Shown here: positions 12,474 to 23,942 of the stretch, in pieces
Layout of the letters: every line of letters starts with the position of its first letter
Position numbering within the stretch: the first letter of the stretch is position 1
Assembly (NCBI GenBank): GCA_021234155.1
Contig: JAJEKV010000100.1
Location: 2,022,116-2,086,115, forward strand
Origin: Isoetes taiwanensis
Taxonomy: Eukaryota > Streptophyta > Lycopodiopsida > Isoetales > Isoetaceae
DNA length: 64,000 bases
Direction of reading: 5' to 3'
Translations under genes and position numbers: made by a program
The notes under the pieces: model-generated
Told to the model about the DNA's origin: nothing
The model's input: the letters and a program-made list of their open reading frames with translations, nothing else
Databases searched by the model: none

Positions 12474-12955
12474 AAGGCCTTTCTCGACGCGGCGACTCAA
12501 AGCGAAAAATGCAAGTTATAGGGGTGAAAGCCTTTTTCGATTTCATGAGAGTCGAGAAAGGCAAGCTTCAACCGAAAAATACAAGTTTTAGGGTCGGAAG
12601 GCCTTTCGACTCATGAGTCGAGAAAGGCGACTCAAACGGGAACGGGTTTTATGGGTGAAGGCCTTTCCTTCGCTGAGTGAGGAGAAAGGCGACTCAAGCC
12701 GGCGCCCATAAACTGCGCACTGGTTTTTTACTGGTTGCCTTTCTCGACTTCGCGAGTCTGAAAGGCCTTCTCCCCATAAACGTTTTCGGCTTTTGAGTCG
12801 CCTTTCTCGACTTCATGCAGTCGAAAGGCCTCCGACCCATAAAACTGCGTTTTAAACTGAGCCTACCTCGATTCGCTGGTCGAGAAAGGCAGCTCAAAGC
12901 GAAAAATGCAAGTTTGAGGGCCTTTCTCGACTCGCAAGTCGGAAAAGGCAACTCA
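12474..12955. repeat. Array of eight stem-loop units (GCCTTTCTCGACT...AGTCGAGAAAGGC)
   Basis: Eight hairpin units begin at about 12476, 12530, 12601, 12661, 12737, 12800, 12861 and 12920. Each consists of a 10-14 bp arm GCCTTTCTCGACT, a short loop and the complementary arm AGTCGAGAAAGGC; the first unit has lost most of its right arm. Spacing is about 55-76 bp. The linkers ('GACTCAAAGCGAAAAATGCA') run forward after most units but appear inverted around units 5 and 6. No coding function is apparent. Related palindromes occur at 15006 and 15058. Confidence 0.75.
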
Positions 12956-15005
12956 GAGTAAAAAAAGGGCAATTTCAAAGCTCAGAGTTTAAGAAGGTCG
13001 AAAATGAATTCTTCAAATATCCTATGTATTTTCTATGAAAAAATACCCTTCCTATAAATTTCAATTATTTTCCATAAAAAATAGACCCTCCCATGTATTA
13101 TTTAATGGACACATATCCAATGGACCCTCCCCCTTTCTAATGGACCATACCATATAGCTATATGAAGAGGGGACCATTGGGCTCATATTTAGCTATGTAA
13201 AGAGTAATGCCTAATGCACATGTAAATAGCAACATATGCACCTATAATGCACATTATAACCTACGAGAGCCTATTAGACCTATGCATTAAATCTATTAAT
13301 AAGCATTAGACATATATATTAATATGTACTTGTTTCCATTTTGTGTCTTGAACCTTCAAAATGGGTTAAACAAGGTGTAAATTATATCATGATCACACGC
13401 ATAAAATTAAATTTTTACCTTAGAATAAGAATATATGCCTAGAAAAGCGTGCACCATAGCAACATAATGTTTAACGTGTAAACATAGTAGCACACACATG
13501 AAAAAGAGGAAATTGAGGACCGTCTTATTTTACCCTTTTTTTTCTAATACCGCCTTTTTTCCCGCCCATGCTTGAATTTTAAAATCATTTATATTACACT
13601 CAATGTATTATTTTACCCCTTTTTTCTAATACCCGCCTTTTTTTTCCCCCATGGTTGAATTTTTAAACTTTGGTACATACCTTTGAGGCGAAGTTCCTTT
13701 TTGTACCATTTGAAAGAACCTCCCAACGCCATAGCTCCCCAACGCCATGGCCGGACTGCCGCCATAGCGAGCTCCGGATCAAATGGCGTACAAAGGCAAT
13801 CGGGAATGCCACCGGGATGTCTGCTTTCGATTTCCAAGCGGATTCTTGAGCATTGTGGCTACCGGCTTCTTTTAACTAATTTCTGACTTCTTTGCCGGTA
13901 AGAAGCGACCTTATGCCTCTTTTGATGGTTTTGATGCTTTCGAAGCTCCGGCTTGAGCGGCAGTTTCTTGAGCTTCTAGGTTTTGAAGTGCGAGAGGGCA
14001 CCAAGAACTCCGGTAGAGTATTTGGCGATATTTGGCGATATTTCAAATCCGACGATTATTTGGCGAGCTTCCACGGCTCCGGCCTACGACTCTGTTTTTT
14101 CTTTTTGAAAGGCACAAATCTTTTACATTATGCCTAGCTTTACAAGCCTTGGCGTGTCAGATTGATTGAATTAGCTTTACTACTCCTTCTAACGGACCAA
14201 TCTTGGCTCCTAATTTGATGTTTAATCCTTCAAGCTGCCAGAGATTTTGACAAGCGATTTACCTTCGAGTTTAAGCCTTTGAGAAATCTTTCCACTACTG
14301 AGGAAGCATCTCCTACCGCGGCTATGGCCATAACTTCCAAGCTTCGCCCATGGCTTTCAGGAGCCTCAATCAACGCCTAACCTGACCTTGGTTTCAAACT
14401 GACCTTGATTTCTAATCTTCAATCTAACCTTGGTTTCGCTATCGGATCAACACGCACTTAAGATTTGAAGCGAGAACTTGCGTTTGTGGATTGAAGCTTT
14501 TGCTTCCGACCAGCGTTTTGTGGATTTGAAGCGGAACTTCGCGTTTGTGGATTCGCCGGATCACGGCATCTTGGCACAAGTCTCCTGTCGCGACCTTTAT
14601 GCTTTCCTCCACTTTGTCATCCAAAGGATCATTTATCGCTTGTGGAGCTGCCCTTCTTGATATCCTATTCCATCTTACATTTGTGGCCACGAGAGAATGG
14701 CATGTTTTGATGGGCAGATGCTTGAAAGCAACAGCATTCTTGGCCGAAGCTTCGGAATTGAAAATAGGCGCATACCTGTAGGGAAGGGGCTCAAGCGCTA
14801 CAGACATCGACATCGGCATAGCCATGGCCGCCCCTCTCCGATCTTCAGATAAAATAATTGTCGGGGTGTTGCGATGGGTGATCACGGGTCCTTCTATCCT
14901 ACAAATGAGTTTGGTTGTGACCATCTATGCCCCTTTAGGTACCTTGCACACATTTAATCTCACACTTAATGGGCGGTTCACACGGAGGATTAGAGGTTAT
15001 TCCAA
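12956..15005. other. Non-coding stretch with a short tandem duplication
   Basis: A ~75-bp unit (ATTTTACCC-TTTTTTTCTAATACC-CGCC...ATG-TTGAATTTT) is duplicated at about 13527-13585 and 13608-13665. Around 14460-14560 a phrase of the type GAACTTGCGTTTGTGGATT is repeated three times. The 161-codon minus-strand ORF at 14439-14924 lacks domains and overlaps these repeats, so I do not call it a gene. Confidence 0.45.
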
Positions 15006-15092
15006 TTCTCGACTCACTAGTCGAGAAGAGGAGAATGGTTGGATTTATGTTTTCCAATTCTCGACTCACTAGTCGAGAAGAGGAGAATGGTT
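15006..15092 (+). repeat. Tandem pair with palindrome TTCTCGACTCACTAGTCGAGAA
   Basis: A 52-bp unit is present twice; its core is a 9-bp inverted repeat, TTCTCGACT and AGTCGAGAA, around CACT, at 15006-15027 and 15058-15079. The arms match those of the stem-loop array 2 kb upstream, so both derive from one palindromic motif family. Confidence 0.7.
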
Positions 15093-15204
15093 TATATTTT
15101 TTTATTAGTTATTTATTTAATTAAATTAATTAAATTAATTATTAATTATATTTTGATAATATGTATTTTCAATCTCAATGGATACGTTCCTTTTATTATT
15201 TTGG

Positions 15205-15400
15205 CTTTCCCCTCCCCCCTTCCCCACTCTCCCCTTTCCCCCTTGCCCCTTCTTCTCCCTTGCCCCCCTCCCTTGCCCCTTGCCCCTTGCCCCTTCTTCT
15301 CCCTTGCCCCCTTCCCTTGCCCCTCTTCTCCCTTGCCCCCTCTTCTCCCCCCCTTTCTCACTCCCGTCTTCCCCCTTCCCCTCCCCCTTTCCATCTCACC
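15205..15400 (+). repeat. C-rich homopyrimidine tract
   Basis: About 195 bp are almost purely C and T on the plus strand, built from CCCCTTG and CTTCTCCC units. The complementary strand has many runs of four or more G in close succession, including several GGGGCAA repeats. This can form G-quadruplex or triplex DNA. It is simple sequence, and the proline-rich readings through it are not genes. Confidence 0.8.
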
Positions 15401-16808
15401 TCACTCAACTTTCTCAACTTGCAATTTGGAAATTCTGTAAGAAAATATTATGAACCAGTCCTTGTTATATGATGTGAAATTTTGATGTTTATATGAGTCC
15501 CATTTTCAGTCCGAGTCCCAAAATTCAAGATTTGTCCCACTTTAATTAAATACGACTTATCACTAACTTCCTACATGAAGAGTTCTCACAATCATCATGC
15601 ATTTTAGCTTGGAACTGATTCGATGTCACCTCAACTACTTTGAATGTGCATGCACAAAGCACATCTAAATTATAGCATTTAATATTTTCAATTGATTTAA
15701 TGCCACCTCACTTTTTCTGAATGTAGGTGCACAAAGCACATCTAAACTATAGCATTTGATATTTTCTACTCTTATTGTTTGCTTTTAGAAATTCCCAAGG
15801 CAATGACAACAGGCTACCTGAGACATCGACATTGGTTCAGATTTGATCTTCCTATGTAGCCTGTACTGTGGACATCTTTGGCTAAAAGACATCGTCATCC
15901 AAAATACTAATTTCATGCCCTCCCTTGAGAATTTGCTTCGTAATGAAGCCATGTAAATGTCTTTGCCTCATTCACAATGTACTTCCAAAATTGGCTATGT
16001 CATCATCTCTGATCCCACTTCTGATCCCAGGGAACAAAGAGTGAAAAAAAACATGAAAACCTAGTCCATAAAAATTATGCATCAAAGGAGTCCCTAAGGC
16101 CATATTCTTTTAGCATAAAGTAGATGTCATATAATATGAGCACAGTAAACATGGAGTGGGTTCATGATAATAGAAGGAATGATCTAAATATGCATCAATG
16201 GAGTCCTTGAGGCCATATTTTTTGGCATAACGTGGATGTCATATAATATGAGATGTGTGGACAGCAACATGGAGTAGGATTCATGATAACAATAGAAGGA
16301 ATGAATTAAGTACATGTAAGATGCATATTCAAATTCTTAAATCTATACTATACTCTAATAACAAATAAAATTTCGAATCCTGTATACTGTCTAAATGATA
16401 CCTTTATGTTGTTTAATAAGTCTTACATAATAATCTACCATAGCTCTAGGGTCAAAGGTAGATAACCTGTGCTAGAATGAAATATTGATTCTTCCTTATT
16501 CTTGTCAAATCCCTCATCCTAAAGCCAAACAACAAAGACAATATGATTATATTATGATTAGGTAAAACAGACCATGCCTGCAATCAAACATACTCATAAG
16601 GTATAAAAATCAATCCTTTGGTTGGGTCCATTCTTCAGCTTCCTGCAATTTAAATAAGACACAAAGCTCTTCAACTAATCCCTCTTTAAAAAGAAAATTA
16701 GTGGCAAAGATAAGATCCTAAATATACACAAAAAACACACAAAACCTTCAGGGCATGCATACAGAAAATCCATTGACCTGAGGCCATACTCCATGTCGCA
16801 GTATTCCA
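15401..16808. repeat. Non-coding stretch with two tandem duplications
   Basis: A ~75-bp unit ('TGCACAAAGCACATCTAAA') occurs twice at about 15620-15770. A ~107-bp unit ('GATGTCATATAATATGAG' and 'AACATGGAGT-GG-TTCATGATAA') occurs twice at about 16085-16300 with moderate divergence. No gene is seen. Confidence 0.55.
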
Positions 16809-19396
16809 TTGACTACATTTTTTATAGGTTTGGCTGTAAATCTTCCTATGCGCCCTCATTTTTGCGCAGCGGCTCACCTATTGGAGAAAGGAAAATGTCC
16901 AGGTCTTGACGGTTTTCCAGTAGAATTTTTTCAAGAATATTGGGAGTGGATTGGAGATGATATATATAATGCATTTTGTGAATTTAGAAGATACAGAAGT
17001 TTGGACAAAATTCTTAATACAGGTGCTATTTCCCTCATTCCCAAGTGTAAAGAGCCCAAGACCATTTCGGATTGGCGTCCTATAACATTGCTTTCTACAG
17101 TCTATAAGATTTTTGCGAAAGCTCTGGCAGAGAAGTTGTGTGTTGTTCTTGTTGAGTCAATTTCGTCCACCCAAACTGGGTTCTTGCTTGGAAGGTGTAT
17201 TCTTGATAATGTTGCAGCGGCCTATGAAGGTATGTATTGGGCAAGGCTAAAGGCCCATCGTATTGTGTATCTCAAACTTGACTTTGCCAAGGCATATGAC
17301 AAAGTGTGGATTGGGGTTTTTAGAGAAGTGTTTATTGGCTTTAGGGTTTGGTCTCCCATTCACAAGAGATGTCATGAAGTTGCATACTTGACAAGATCTA
17401 CAATACTCTTCGAGGGAGAGCCCTCATTTGTCTTTCCTGTTGGTAGAGGAGTTCGTCAAGGTTGCCCCTTGGCTCCATTGCTTTTACAATAGTGGCAGAG
17501 GTGCTTTCACAATTATTTTCTAGTCTTTCTTTGAGGATGATGTGATCGGGGGTCTTCCTATGGAAAATGGCTATCAAGAAACATTAATCAAGATCACGGA
17601 TGATACCTTTCTATTTTTGAAAGCAGATGTCGATAATCTCCAAAATGCAAAGCTTCGCTTGACACATTTTCCTTAGCCTCTGGAGTTTTTTGGTGGGTTG
17701 GCAAAAGTGTTACGCTTTGTGGACTCTAGATGATGAAGTCCCACCATGTGTTCTTGCTTACCCACGGAAGGTGTTGCCTCATGGGAAGGCAACCAAGCTT
17801 CTTGGTATCCCGGTGGGTATTCATGTTTCAACCCGATGCTTGGGATGTTATAATCGAGGGTTGCGGAGGCACTTTTTTGGTGGGATACGGCTAAGCTATC
17901 TATGCCCGGAAGGGTAACAGATTGCTAAGCATGTCTTAAGCAACACACATGTCTATATGGCTTTCGCCATTCTTGCTTCCCACTCAAAGTTTCAGGAGAT
18001 TGTGGGTGTTGTTAGAAACTTTATCTGGGGTGGAAATGAAGCGAGGCGGTGGTGAAGGTTGCATGGTCTAAGTGTATAAAACCTAAGTCTGGCCGGAGGT
18101 TTGGGCATGATGATTTCCATTTGAGTAAGGTTATGATCTCAAAATTCATTTGGCGGCTTCTCATAGGTAAGGATGATTCTCTGGGTTACGGCTTATTGCA
18201 TGGGCTCTTACCCATCTTTGTATCCCTTTTGGTAAAGTCACACTCTCAAACTGTTCTTCCATGGAGTTTATTTTATGAGTTGCGACCTTATCATAATGCT
18301 TCTCCATTCTTAAAGGGATTGTTAGATTCACGGCACACGATCAAAACTTTATTTCACATCAGTCCAACTGCTTGTATGCGATTGGCTTGCACCTTGTTGG
18401 TGGATCCCTCCGGTAGACAATCAACCACTTTGCTTTTCTGATGCACCCATTGACTCAAAGACGTTGGAAAAGTGCTTTGGAATCTTAACTATTGCAAAGC
18501 ATGGTATGACTTCGAGGCGATTCAGCGACATGGGAGGCTTTTTTGATTAAAGTTTCTATTAAGGCGATGGGATAGAGTTCTTTGGCAAAAGTTGCTGATT
18601 TTCTACAGCCTATTCTCGCCACACCAAGAAGATATTTTGGTATGGGTTTGTCATGAAGAAATTAAGGAGTGCAAACTTGTGAACTCTATGTATCGGTTGT
18701 TGCTTGATAATCTGATATTCTTCCTCAAATCTAATAAGTGGTCTCTTCAACTTCCTCCTCTTCAATGGCGAAGGTGTGGTCTTGGGCATGGGACAAGCTA
18801 CTTCATCCTAAAGTGGCGAGTTCTTTGGTGGCGATTCTTCATAGGCGTCTTAGGGTTAATGTGCTTGTCCATAAGTTTAACCCTAGAATATCAAATCGGT
18901 GTCCGGTATGCAAGCGTGGATCCGAGACCATTGAGCATTGCTTTTTCATGTGTGAACACCTTAGGATGTGTATGGGACTGGTTGTTTTCCCTTTTTTCAG
19001 GTTTCACTAACAAGTCAACAACCGCTTTTGGCAATTTACCCAAGTACACGGACAGAGTTACAAGGCCGGGCTTTTCATCTAGCGAGGATGGTTGCTTTGG
19101 ACTATCTGGAAAAGACGAAGATTGGTAATCTTCAAAGGTCTGGATGTGGCAGATAATCGTGTTCTCCAAGAAGCTCAAGGTTACATTGTAAAGTCGTATC
19201 ATTGTTCTTCACTTGCCCCTCGCAAGAGGCGATTGATTTTTGAGGAGTATTTGGATGTGCACTCTTATGCTTAGGCAGGTTGCTTCACTCGGTGGGTCTC
19301 CGCTTATCCGCTGAGATTTTATTCCTGTCTCTACATTTATACTTGTATTTGACTCTTTGATTGAATAAAGTCTGACGTCCTTCAACAAAAAAAAAA
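16809..19396 (+). mobile_element. L1-type LINE, 5'-truncated, pol broken
   Basis: A reverse transcriptase reads from about 16840: KGKCPGLDGFPVEFF (finger region), LIPKCKEP, the first catalytic block LDFAKAYDKVW near 17275, RQGCPLAP near 17455 followed by a stop, and the second catalytic block ITDDTFLF near 17600 in another frame. An IWGG motif at about 18020 and a zf-RVT-like domain with CPVC...ETIEHCFF...C at 18880-18960 follow, as in plant L1 elements. AATAAA at 19364-19369 and a poly(A) run at 19387-19396 mark the 3' end. The ORF1 and endonuclease regions are missing. Several stops and frameshifts make it inactive. No clear target duplication was found. Confidence 0.88.
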
Positions 19397-19822
19397 TTTT
19401 TTTGCATGTCCAGAAGTTAAGGAATGAAGAAATTAGAACCTCAAGAGCACTACACAGGTCACACATATATCTATTCTCCTCAAATGGGTAGCAATCAAAG
19501 AAATGGAGCTTACTGCATTGGGTTACATTTTTGCATCCCATCTGTTGAGCCATCGAGCTACCAAGAAATCAAAAAGTATATTGAGACAACACACATCCAA
19601 AGATCTATAGGAGATCAAAGTTACTTGAATCATCACCTCACAACACATGAACATGAGTAATAGATATTTGAGAGGTGGAGAAAAGAACCAAATAGAAATG
19701 GAAGAACCAAAGGACCAAATTTTCAAATTTTCTCTATTATGATGTTCTATGTCTGTACTTGCAGCAAAGAGAAAGGAGATTCATTACGAAAAAGTTCTTG
19801 GCTGGAGAACTGGAAGCACGTG

Positions 19823-19855
<33 letters not shown>

Positions 19856-20416
19856 ACCATGGAAACAATAAGTCAAAACACAAAACAAATACTTTAAGAA
19901 GATGAACTGGTCGGCATTAAATCCCATAACCATCATCTCGTTGAATCAGCTCAAACGAACATTAAAAATCACACACTTACATGCCACTTGGTTATTGCTT
20001 GAGTCGCTGAGATGCAAATGAATAAATATAAAACTATACTCCATATCTCATCTAGAAATGAACTTACAATTGCGTAAACCTCATCTACAGATGTGGCAAT
20101 TGCTCCTCTATATAAAAAAGCCACATTAAAATCCTATGAAGAGATAAATACCTGCAAAAGAGGCTGCAAAATGCCTTGAGATTTGAATCCCATTCTCCTA
20201 TGATGATTTGCTCAGAACAAAACATTCCAAAAGCAATTTGCCATTCCATTCAGGTTGGTGCTTATTTGTATGTACAGCAACTACCCTAACCTTATAGGAA
20301 TTCGATAATACAGGAACTCCTTTAAAAGAGGAGTCTGAATCAATGGCCTGTTTGCTGGAATAGAACCTGTCCAAATAGCAGTACGTTAAAGCTTTTGTAG
20401 CCATGACATCAATCGC
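19397..20416. other. Intergenic or intronic, nothing recognised
   Basis: AT-rich sequence with a pure A run of about 27 bases near 19826-19853. No domain or splice-bounded coding block was recognised on either strand. Confidence 0.5.
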
Positions 20417-20597
20417 CTAATTTTTTTTTTTTTTTTGAAGAACTGTGTCATCAATATATTAAAAGAATGGTAATGTTACAAAGCAAGTGAGGAGGAAGGA
20501 GAACTGCCCCAAAGAGACAGCGATACCTCGACACTCCACAACAAAGTCACAGAAAAACTGCAACTCTACTGCTGTACAAACCGACCATCAGAACTAA
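20417..20597 (-). mobile_element. 3' end fragment of an L1-type LINE
   Basis: It starts on the plus strand with a T run (the poly(A) tail of a minus-strand insertion) and then matches the 3' end of the larger LINE at 22331 almost base for base for about 170 bp. Both flanks contain CTAATTT, a possible short target duplication. It is a severely 5'-truncated copy. Confidence 0.75.
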
Positions 20598-22314
20598 TTT
20601 ACAAAAAAGAAAGTAGAATCTAACAATAGGAACCTGGACGATCAAAGAATTAAAGGGATAAGCCTAGTTTCTGTCCATGAACTAATCTGCTTTTGTCTTT
20701 ACTGCTGATGTAAGTTTGTTTACAGGTAGGTGGGCATTAGACTTTGCATTTTCGTTACTGGGAGATGGAGTGCAGCTACACTCTGAGCACTAAAAAGCAT
20801 GCAATTTATATAAAATACTTATAAATAAGCACCTGATATGACTTCTTGTTGGCTGATCCATGCGTGGAAGGATAATCTATAAATGAAGCCACTATTATTA
20901 TAATCAGGAACTTATCCCGATGATGCTAATAGACATCAACACCTTCTCTGAGCAGGATCAAATGAACAGATGTCAATCTACAAAGAATATTACCCCTACC
21001 GAAAAATATCTAATGACCAGCTTTTCGTGATGATTAACACAGATGCATGGCTTTAGGCACTCTGAAGTTAAGACCGCCGCCACAACTTGACCAGCAAAAC
21101 GACTAATCCATGCATAACATGTGGCACACCATGGAACACCTATATAAAGGAAAGCACTATAGGCGTGCTCTTGTGGCAATAACACAAATTAAATAATAAA
21201 TTATCAACTATGATCATCCTTTTCTTTTCTACCTCTTTCTAAAGCATCCTGCTTTAATGTTCTCACGTTTAGCAAGATCTCCCATTATAGGACCAGTGTA
21301 AACTCTCCTATTCCAATCAAGAACAATAGCTTCAATACAATTTTGATGAGCATGAATTGCTCCATAAGGATTCGATTTAAATGTATTAACATCTCTAAAA
21401 GATAAAGTGTATATTATGTAAAAGAGCCTTTCTGGAATGTAATCCAACACAATTTGTTTGTTCGATCATGTTGCATATGATAGCTAAAGCTAGTATAAAT
21501 ACTCTGCTCTAGACGAATAGTTATTTAAAAAAAAAAAAGATGCAGCAGGCAACGTATTAAAGTTTACCTTCAACAGACCCAGAACCTCCTGCAGTTCAAC
21601 CTAACCTTCCAAGACTTGTTGAGTTTCCAAGATGAGAAATCGTTTATACAGAACGAATTACCATGCACAGGGTATTATGCAAAGGCATTTCGGTGCAATA
21701 TGCAGGGATCAAAACAATTAAAATAATATTTTGAATGAAGACAGATGATGGTCTAGACACAGGATATCAACTTCTTACTTGCTAATTTGTACAGATGATG
21801 GTCTAGATACATGATATTACCTTCAAATATCCTCGGTTCTCTCTAAATCCGGAATCCTTGAAGAATCGCATGTCCCATATATGCCGGATGAATATGGCCC
21901 AAAATCATAATACTTTGCCAACCGGTTATACTTTGTAACCCAACCCAGCTTCTGCTGTAGTAAAATGCATACCCATCTGCTTGCACGAAAAAGGAAAAGA
22001 GTTGTGGCATGCATGTGCGCAGAAGAATCTTTTGAATGTTGAAATTCTTAACTAAAATCTTGTCCGATTTTTGGATAATCGGATTTTTTTTCCGGTATCC
22101 AAACTCTCTAAAATCTTAGGAAATTGGGCTAAAATAAATTCCAAAAACATTTTTAGGCAAACCGGAAAGCTCATTTCATTAATAATATCATTGGTTTCTT
22201 TCCAGGAAAATTTTGGGATACATGAAACGGATGGAAGTGAATGCGAGACATTGTTTCTTTCTCAGTATGGATATCCTTCCTGTTTTTCCATCTATCTTGC
22301 ATATATCAGTTCAT
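20598..22314. other. Intron-like sequence with one unassigned minus-strand reading
   Basis: Mostly AT-rich without domains. One minus-strand reading (21229-21450, 73 codons) has non-repetitive, protein-like composition; an AG acceptor-like site precedes its DVNTFKSNPYGAIHAHQN part, so it could be an old exon of about 54 codons ending in a stop. I do not recognise the family. A short duplicated phrase ACAGATGATGGTCTAGA-AC occurs at about 21740 and 21792. Confidence 0.35.
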
Positions 22315-23438
22315 TATAGTTAACAATTTTTTTTTTGAAGAACTGTATCATCAATATATTAAAAGAATGGTAATGTTATAAAGCAAGTGAGGAGGAAGGA
22401 GAACTGCCCCAAAGAGACAGCGATACCTCGACACTCCACAACAAACTCACAGAAAAACTGCAACTCTACTGCTGTACAAACCGACCATCACCATCCACAA
22501 CACCCAAGAAGTCCCGCCAAATGGCAAACTTCCGCTCTACTAATCCCGGGAACACCAAAAAGCTTTGAAATAGCTTGTACCTGAGTCGAGGAATCGAGAG
22601 AATTTTGCAGGTGGCTGAACCTCCTGAAAGATCCACAACCGGCGCCGCTTCCAAATCAGCCACACCAACCAAGCCACGCACAGATGCAAGGCTTGATGCC
22701 GCAAGAGCGGCCAAGCACCAGGATACACGTGAAGCAGCAACTGCTGGCTAGTCAATCTCACCGAAGCGAGCCCTAACCCAATCGAGGCAGACGCAAGTGA
22801 GGGCATAAAACCGCACAATGCTCCACAGTCTCACGATGAAGGCCACAACAAGGGGAGAGGGCTCACACCCGGCCTAAGCCCGACTCACAAGGGCATTCAC
22901 CCCGATCACGGTGGTGCACCACCGCCACGATACACCCTAACCTTCGGTGGGGAAGTGAGCTCCACGCCCAAACCGAAGCCATCGAGGCAGGAAGCTGCAG
23001 AGACCACTTGCACGGAAGGGGCGAGGTGTGTCATGAATAGCCAGCACCCGGTAACAAGACCGCACAAAACAAGAAGACACAACATCCGGATGAACCTTCC
23101 AAACCTGCACCACCACATCATCCTGAGGGACTATAGGTATGCATAGCGGAATACTCCTCGCCACTTGTTCCCAGATAGCCCGGTCACTGCCCCTCATGCG
23201 AAAGCGAGCTCGAAAGAACTCCCACGAAGCTAGCTGACCACCCCAATACCAATCCTCCAAGGTGAGCACAGCAGCTCGCCTCCAACGGGCATGCGTCCGA
23301 GCATGCACGGTGGCAGCCAAGGGCAAATGCGCAGAGGGTAGAGGAACCCACAAGAAAGGAGAAGAGTGGTGATAAACTGAGGCATAATCTAGCTGGAAGA
23401 GCACATGCACATGATCCCAAGCTATAGTTAACAATTTT
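22315..23438 (-). mobile_element. L1-type LINE, 5'-truncated, with 16-bp target duplication
   Basis: The insertion (22331-23422) reads on the minus strand and has its poly(A) tail as a T run at 22331. It is flanked by perfect copies of TATAGTTAACAATTTT (22315-22330 and 23423-23438). The minus strand reads the C-terminal part of an L1 pol protein: a zf-RVT-like HRETVEHC segment near 22830 and WLVWLIWKRRRLWIF near 22650, in different frames, so it is broken. It lies just upstream of the C2-domain exons, probably in an intron of that gene. Confidence 0.88.
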
Positions 23439-23559
23439 GACCTTTAGAGGCTTTGGTTTTCCTTTTAAGCACCTTGGGATGCACATGGAAATAGGTCAAC
23501 ATTTCTAATTTGCATATACTTTATGGAGTTCCTGATGAGTGCCCATATATCTTGTGCAG

Positions 23560-23777
23560 AGATTTTGTACGAGAGGTTTACCAGGAACAGATGACAGTGA
23601 AGCTGATTAAAGGCGCGGGATTCCCTGGATTAGACCTTTGGGTATGGTTCAGATAAGTTTTGCAATTATTATCTTCTCCATGACATGTTCAATCCTTAAA
23701 GAAATGTGCAGGGCAAAAGTGATCCATATGTGGTGCTTCGTATTGGCCAGTGTGGAGCACGGAGCAAAACAATTTGG
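23560..23777 (+). pseudogene. Two exons of a C2-domain protein gene, gene truncated
   Basis: Exon 1 (23560-23641) follows a TTGTGCAG acceptor and reads DFVREVYQEQMTVKLIKGAG and onward to LDLW; it ends at a GTATGG donor. Exon 2 (23712-23777) follows a TGCAG acceptor, reads GKSDPYVVLRIGQ...RSKTIW and ends at a GTGTAT donor. Both are in phase 0 and join cleanly. GKSDPYVVL is the hallmark of the first calcium-binding loop of C2 domains, which dock proteins to membranes as in plant synaptotagmin-like proteins. I find no later exons: the gypsy fragment starts at 23943. The upstream intron carries the L1 insertion. The gene is at best partial here. The domain is clear; the family is not. Confidence 0.7.
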
Positions 23778-23942
23778 GTGTATGCTAATTCTACCTCTGC
23801 AACCAATGTGTAGCTCCACACATTTCCATGATCTTTACCCAAGACATCTGCTATTTGCTGTCTCCCTATTGATACTTATTTGCCCAGTTGATTTAGGAAA
23901 AAGTATGGTCTTTTGCCATTTCATTGATTCCTTTTGAGCCAT

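Noticed and set aside
12416-12978. Repeat array considered as a CRISPR
   Set aside because: The units are palindromes with related linkers instead of unique spacers, no cas genes are present and the DNA is plant nuclear.
14439-14924. 161-codon minus-strand ORF
   Set aside because: It overlaps local repeats and has no motif, splice pattern or promoter that I can see.
15039-15472. Long proline/leucine-rich ORFs on both strands
   Set aside because: They are translations of the C/T simple-sequence tract and are open in several frames only because the tract lacks stops.
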